Shown here: positions 8,189-11,724 of the stretch, piece by piece
Numbering within the stretch: position 1 is the first letter of the stretch
Layout: each line of letters opens with the position of its first letter
NCBI GenBank assembly: GCA_030149115.1
Contig: JASBSE010000446.1
Coordinates: 1 to 11,724 of the forward strand
Direction of reading: 5' to 3'
DNA from: Winogradskyella sp.
GTDB taxonomy: Bacteria; Bacteroidota; Bacteroidia; Flavobacteriales; Flavobacteriaceae
Length of the DNA: 11,724 bases
The notes under the pieces: model-generated
Seen by the model: only the letters and a program-made list of their open reading frames with translations
The model's database searches: none
What the model was told of the DNA's origin: nothing
Made by a program: the position numbers and the translations under genes

Positions 8189-9982
8189 TTATTGATCTTC
8201 TAAACTATGCATAAAAGCAATAATATCTTTTCTCTCATTTGGTTGTAAGTTTAATGAATCTGGAGGGAGGGTTTGGTATTCAAAATCTAATCCCAAACCA
8301 GTACCACCGCCGTTATTGTAAAAATCCATTAGTGTTTCTAAATCGTTGTATGTGCCATTATGCATATATGGAGCAGTTTTAGAAATGTTTCTAACCGTTG
8401 GTGTTTTAAAAAAGTGCTTACGCTCTTCTGTTTTAAAAACATCATATCTTCCTAAATCTGTATCTGCAACAGCAGGTAAATTAGTTGATTTTGGCACACC
8501 TAATAGTTCAAACTCAGTTTCTGTAAAATTTGGTGGAACAGTACCATTAAATACAGGTGCAAAATGACAAGTCGCGCATTTAGCCTTTCCCATAAATAGA
8601 TTAAACCCATTAATTTCAGATTGCGTTATGGTTTGCTCAATATCATTGATGTTATTGTCAAATTTAGAATTGAATTTATTTAAACTTCTAATGTATACCG
8701 CAATTGCATTTCTGATATTATCATCCGTAACACCATTTGGATATAGTTGGTTAAAGGATTTAAAGTATGTGCTATCAGTTTTTATTACTGTTTGTAAATT
8801 TGATAAATCGCTATGAAACTCATTAACGTTATTTACTACATCAACTATTTGCCCTTCTAAATTGCCTGTTCTGCCATCATAGAAAAAGCTTTGTTGCAAT
8901 GCAGCATAGGTTAGCGTTGGTGTATTACGTTTTTGCTTTGGGAAAATCTTTAAACCATCTGTAAAAGCTAATTCTTGTTTGTGACAAGTCGCACAGCTCA
9001 TCGTGTTGTTGGCTGATAGTTTCTTATCATTAAAAAGTACCTTTCCTAGTTGCTGTTTGGTTTGTTTTAAAGAATCAACTTCTACATAATCCGCAAAAAA
9101 ATCAATATTAAAAGTGTCATTAGAAAATAATGAATACATGTCGTTATTGAAGGCTAATTCAAAAGGAAAATCCACATTCCAATCTTGTACAGTTTTATTA
9201 AGCAGTTCTAATTGTTGATGGGTGTAATTTTTAATGAAGGTATATCTATCAAATTCATTAAAATCTCCTTTAAGCATTTCTATTGAGGCTTTAATTTCAG
9301 AGTTCCATTGGTCTAATAAAGTTGTTTCTGAAAAATTTTCAGTATATAAGTTTAAAATATTTTCGATAGTCATATAACCCAATTGTGCGTCAGTTAAAGA
9401 AGTTTCTAAAACTGGTGAATCAAAACCTGTGATGCCCGTAAGGGCTATTCTTGCAATTTGGTCTCTAACAAGCCAAATAATATGGTAATCTTTTAGCTTG
9501 ATGTAAGTATTTTGCTCTATCAGTTTTAATCTATGTTTTGTTTTTTCTGTAATTTTTGCAACAGCTTTAAGGTCTAAAGGTTCTTCATGCAATGTTTCTT
9601 CTATAACCTGAAAACCGAACGGTTTTCTGATTTTTATATCTGTTGCATCTTCCTCTTCAATTTTTAAAATGTTAGGGGCATTTAAAGACATATAATTGTT
9701 TTTGTCTATAAATGCTAGAATAGGTTCTATGCTTTTAAAATGACTTCTAGCTTCTTTGTAACTTGATAGAGCGGTTTCAAAACTTGTTGCCTTCTCAAGT
9801 GTTTCTAGAGCAGTAATACATTTGTTTAACTTAGTTTTATAGTCGTCCTCTAAAAGCGATATAGGTGTTGAATTTTCTTTTTGAATTGCTGCAGTATAAT
9901 CTTTGTCATTTTTGCAGCTATAGTTTAAAGCAAAAAGGCATACTAATAAAATGTATGCCTTTTTTAATATGTTTATATTCAT
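8189..9982 (-). CDS. Lipoprotein: imelysin/EfeO-like helical domain fused to diheme cytochrome c peroxidase (MauG/CCP)
   Basis: A 597-residue protein. Residues 1-22 form a signal peptide and C23 in NYSCKND is the probable lipid cysteine, though the lipobox is loose. Residues about 45-300 are helical and polar; YKEARSHFKSIEP (75-87) and GFQVIEE (123-129) resemble the EfeO/imelysin motifs 'AR..YE.IEP' and 'GFHxIE', with Gln in place of the metal-binding His. Residues about 305-597 are a diheme peroxidase: heme-binding CATCH at 330-334 and again at 469-473, RNTPTL (352-357), FFYDGR (366-371), PYMHNG (538-543) with a Met that may ligate one heme, and a Gly-rich end. CCP enzymes reduce hydrogen peroxide; MauG relatives oxidise protein or small substrates. 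The start ATG lies one base after the stop of the PhoX-like gene, so translation is probably coupled. A hairpin terminator overlaps codons 7-17. The C-terminal assignment is firm; the N-terminal one is inference. Confidence 0.85.
   Translation of the reverse strand: MNINILKKAYILLVCLFALNYSCKNDKDYTAAIQKENSTPISLLEDDYKTKLNKCITALETLEKATSFETALSSYKEARSHFKSIEPILAFIDKNNYMSLNAPNILKIEEEDATDIKIRKPFGFQVIEETLHEEPLDLKAVAKITEKTKHRLKLIEQNTYIKLKDYHIIWLVRDQIARIALTGITGFDSPVLETSLTDAQLGYMTIENILNLYTENFSETTLLDQWNSEIKASIEMLKGDFNEFDRYTFIKNYTHQQLELLNKTVQDWNVDFPFELAFNNDMYSLFSNDTFNIDFFADYVEVDSLKQTKQQLGKVLFNDKKLSANNTMSCATCHKQELAFTDGLKIFPKQKRNTPTLTYAALQQSFFYDGRTGNLEGQIVDVVNNVNEFHSDLSNLQTVIKTDSTYFKSFNQLYPNGVTDDNIRNAIAVYIRSLNKFNSKFDNNINDIEQTITQSEINGFNLFMGKAKCATCHFAPVFNGTVPPNFTETEFELLGVPKSTNLPAVADTDLGRYDVFKTEERKHFFKTPTVRNISKTAPYMHNGTYNDLETLMDFYNNGGGTGLGLDFEYQTLPPDSLNLQPNERKDIIAFMHSLEDQ
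9932..9965 (-). terminator. Perfect hairpin with U-run inside the signal-peptide codons of the cytochrome gene: likely attenuator
   Basis: On the - strand AAAAAGGCATAC (9964-9953, codons 7-10) pairs with GTATGCCTTTTT (9943-9932, codons 14-17) over 12 bp without mismatch, with a 9-base loop. The core GGCATAC/GTATGCC is followed directly by five U, the form of an intrinsic terminator. It lies just after the stop of the PhoX-like gene, so it could end part of the transcripts there and lower cytochrome expression. The structure is symmetric and could also act on + strand transcripts. Confidence 0.65.
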
Positions 9983-9983
9983 C

Positions 9984-11441
9984 TTACCTGTCTAATCCTT
10001 GTAGTACATATAACATACTTCCTTCTTTTCTGCTATCTGCTGCTGGGTTAGCATTAGGATCTGTAAAAGCGGATCCGTCTGCAGGCTCCCAACCGTGATT
10101 TTGTGTAATAAGAATAAAAGATTCATCTACACCAATCACATCTGAAATATCTATCATACCTGTGATCTCCCATATTCCTGAAGTTGTTCCATAACCTTGC
10201 GCTGCTGCTACATCTTGGTCACATTCTAAAACAACTTTTAATGCGCCAGTATTTAAGTTATATTGGTATAAACGTGCATAGTGCATTTTGTCTGCATTAT
10301 CAAAATACCCATTTGGATCTTCTTGGATGTAAGCATAGTTTTCAGTTACTAAGATGTTGTCAGGACTGTGAAATGCCTTGGCAATACCGTTTGGTAAATC
10401 ACCATCTAAAACACAGGTAATTGTACCAGCAGCAGTTGGGTCGCTTTCATTTAAAACTACTTTATAAACGCGACCATAAGTAGTTCCTTTACCAACTAAG
10501 TCTGGTTTTTGTCTACCAGTTACACAGAAGTAAATTTCTCTGTTGTTTGATGCAGAACCTCTTCTCCAATCGATATCTTCTAATCTAGAAAAGCCCATTA
10601 CGCCTTTATTTTTAGCTTCAGCATCTAGTAAATCAATATTTGTTTCTTCTAGAGCAACAAAATCAATAGGGTAAGATTGACCTTCTTGCATATCCATTTC
10701 AAAGTTAATGCCAGCTTGTGTAACTCTCAATCCGTAAAGTTGACCACCGTTTAAATCGGAAAAATCACCAACATACATACCTAACTGACCAGATGGTACA
10801 ACATTGTCTGAGTGGTCATCACCTATAAAAGCAACGGTTTTGTTTGGATAAGCATCTTTGCCAATGACAACAGCGTTTTCAGTAGACCACTGTCCCCAAG
10901 CTGGTAGCATTAATGCAGAAGATGCTGAGTTTGGAGATTTATATGGGTCAGTTGCAAAAACACCTTTAGACGCTCCTCCCCATTCGCCACCAGAAAGATA
11001 TAATGGTCCGAACCCATGTTCTTCCATGGTTATTAAAGAACCTGAGCATTGAGCGGTAGCAGCAGTAGCAGCAGCATTTAGTATATATTCACCAGAAACT
11101 GGTTTAAAAGTTTCGTCTAATGTAATTCTAGCAATTGAATAATCGGCTTCAATGTTATTTATAAGAGTGTAAGTGTTGTCTGAGTTTTTTAATAAACCAG
11201 CACCATCTGCCATAGAGCCGTAGACAAAGTTTGGCGTATCTGCTAATTGATCTTCAGAAGACAGGAAATTGTAAATGTTTACGTTAGAGAATTCAGGTTC
11301 TAGCTTAAGTAAAACAGGAGTTTGAGAGTGAGAGCTAAGCTCAACTAAATTTTGTGGTTGACTGTTGTTGTCATCATCGCTCTTGCACGATACTATGCAA
11401 CAAAAAATAAATAATAATGTAATGTGTTTTAAAGTTTTCAT
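9984..11441 (-). CDS. PhoX/DUF839-like surface lipoprotein
   Basis: A 485-residue protein with a lipoprotein signal peptide: a hydrophobic stretch at 7-18 and lipobox IVSC with C19. After the cysteine comes K20-S21-D22-D23-D24, the type of signal that sends Bacteroidota lipoproteins to the cell surface. The body resembles PhoX/DUF839 beta-propeller proteins: SLITMEEHG (135-143), AFIGDD (204-209), FSRLEDIDW (284-292, compare 'RPEDI'), AFHSPDNILV (356-365) and a MLYVL end (476-480). PhoX enzymes are alkaline phosphatases using iron and calcium. In PhoX the position of M139 is, from memory, an iron-binding Cys ('TCEE'), so activity as a classical PhoX is doubtful. Acidic Asp/Glu-rich loops would suit calcium. 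The gene is first in a unit with the cytochrome gene, whose start is one base past this stop (TAAGATG). Other propeller hydrolases are possible. Confidence 0.65.
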   Translation of the reverse strand: MKTLKHITLLFIFCCIVSCKSDDDNNSQPQNLVELSSHSQTPVLLKLEPEFSNVNIYNFLSSEDQLADTPNFVYGSMADGAGLLKNSDNTYTLINNIEADYSIARITLDETFKPVSGEYILNAAATAATAQCSGSLITMEEHGFGPLYLSGGEWGGASKGVFATDPYKSPNSASSALMLPAWGQWSTENAVVIGKDAYPNKTVAFIGDDHSDNVVPSGQLGMYVGDFSDLNGGQLYGLRVTQAGINFEMDMQEGQSYPIDFVALEETNIDLLDAEAKNKGVMGFSRLEDIDWRRGSASNNREIYFCVTGRQKPDLVGKGTTYGRVYKVVLNESDPTAAGTITCVLDGDLPNGIAKAFHSPDNILVTENYAYIQEDPNGYFDNADKMHYARLYQYNLNTGALKVVLECDQDVAAAQGYGTTSGIWEITGMIDISDVIGVDESFILITQNHGWEPADGSAFTDPNANPAADSRKEGSMLYVLQGLDR

Positions 11442-11466
11442 TGGTAGTTATGTTAATTAATTGAAG

Positions 11467-11474
11467 CAAAACTA
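11467..11474 (-). promoter_or_regulatory. Candidate Bacteroidota -7 box (TAGTTTTG) upstream of the PhoX-like gene
   Basis: TAGTTTTG fits the TAnnTTTG element of the Bacteroidota primary sigma factor and ends 25 bases before the ATG at 11441, a reasonable place for a short leader. A good TTTG element about 20 bases further upstream is not present, only weak matches. The rest of the 142-base gap (11442-11583) is AT-rich and shows no gene or clear terminator for the upstream NlpC/P60 gene. Confidence 0.4.
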
Positions 11475-11583
11475 CTCGGACAGTATTAACACATTTTGAA
11501 TGCATTATTAAGAAAAAGTATTTCTATCGTAAACTTTGTTATTTAATTATTAATAAATAGAATGATAATAAATAAGGAACTAA

Positions 11584-11724
11584 TTAAAGTATGCGCCTCG
11601 CCTGAACGAAAGCAAAATACCAGTATTTTTCTGCTAAAGAAGAAATCATAACACCTCTGCTTGTAGAGGCATGTATAAACTCTACATTACCTGTACGTAC
11701 ATTGGTTACAATGCCTACATGATT
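11584..11724 (-). CDS. NlpC/P60-family cell-wall hydrolase, C-terminal end (5' part outside window)
   Basis: The frame is open from the window edge to a TAA at 11584-11586 and encodes the last 46 residues of a longer protein. The fragment starts NHVGIVTN and continues with FIHASTSRGV, SLAEKYW and ends in QARRIL. This is the usual final part of the NlpC/P60 fold: HVGI holds the catalytic His, FIHAS the supporting polar residue, and 'yW...f..aRRil' the end strand. The catalytic Cys would lie outside the window. Such enzymes cut stem peptides of peptidoglycan, usually D-Glu to diamino acid bonds, in the periplasm. It is on the same strand as the PhoX-like gene, 142 bases upstream of it, and is likely a separate unit given the promoter-like element in between. 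Confidence 0.8.
   Translation of the reverse strand, partial: NHVGIVTNVRTGNVEFIHASTSRGVMISSLAEKYWYFAFVQARRIL

Noticed and set aside
9610..9627. Perfect palindrome GAAAACCG-AA-CGGTTTTC within the cytochrome gene
   Set aside because: It lies deep inside coding sequence, has a tiny loop and no U-run directly after it on the - strand; probably chance in AT-rich codons.
9865..10098. Open frame of 77 codons on the + strand across the junction of the two - strand lipoprotein genes
   Set aside because: It is antisense to two well-supported genes, shows no recognisable motif and crosses their conserved ends.
11053..11077. GCA/GTA-rich triplet run in the PhoX-like gene
   Set aside because: It encodes the Ala/Thr-rich stretch at residues 122-130 and is too short and irregular to be a phase-variable repeat.

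Overview
The window looks like chromosomal DNA from a Bacteroidota member, most likely Flavobacteriaceae. The DNA is AT-rich, the start codons lack clear Shine-Dalgarno sequences, and there is a lipoprotein with a Lys-Ser-Asp-Asp-Asp tail after its lipid cysteine, which is the surface-export type of this phylum. A TAnnTTTG-like promoter element lies upstream of that gene. The gene families present (DPP IV, POT transporters, a diheme peroxidase lipoprotein, a short ComEC) also fit. I saw no tRNA, rRNA, insertion sequence, CRISPR array or phage gene. Gene density is high and no gene-free stretch exceeds 300 bases.

Region 1 (1-5498, + strand) is a peptide-use cluster. It starts with the catalytic end of a dipeptidyl-peptidase IV-like S9 peptidase, cut by the window edge. 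Two proton-coupled oligopeptide (POT/PTR2) transporters follow, separated and closed by clear intrinsic terminators. The peptidase would release dipeptides outside the inner membrane and the transporters would import them. The two transporters are paralogues, yet each carries a large soluble insertion at a different place in the fold.

Region 2 (5533-8135) holds a secreted thioredoxin-fold protein on + and a ComEC/Rec2-type DNA-uptake channel on -. They converge with a 5-base gap, so the terminator of the first lies inside the coding sequence of the second. The ComEC has a C-terminal domain that appears to have lost the metallo-beta-lactamase metal site.

Region 3 (8189-11474, - strand) is a two-gene unit. 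A PhoX/DUF839-like surface lipoprotein is followed, after one base, by a lipoprotein that seems to fuse an imelysin/EfeO-like helical domain to a diheme cytochrome c peroxidase (MauG/CCP). A perfect 12-bp hairpin with a U-run sits inside the signal-peptide codons of the second gene and looks like a built-in attenuator. This pair is the most unusual part of the window.

The right edge (11584-11724, - strand) has the last 46 residues of an NlpC/P60 cell-wall hydrolase, not visible as a complete gene.
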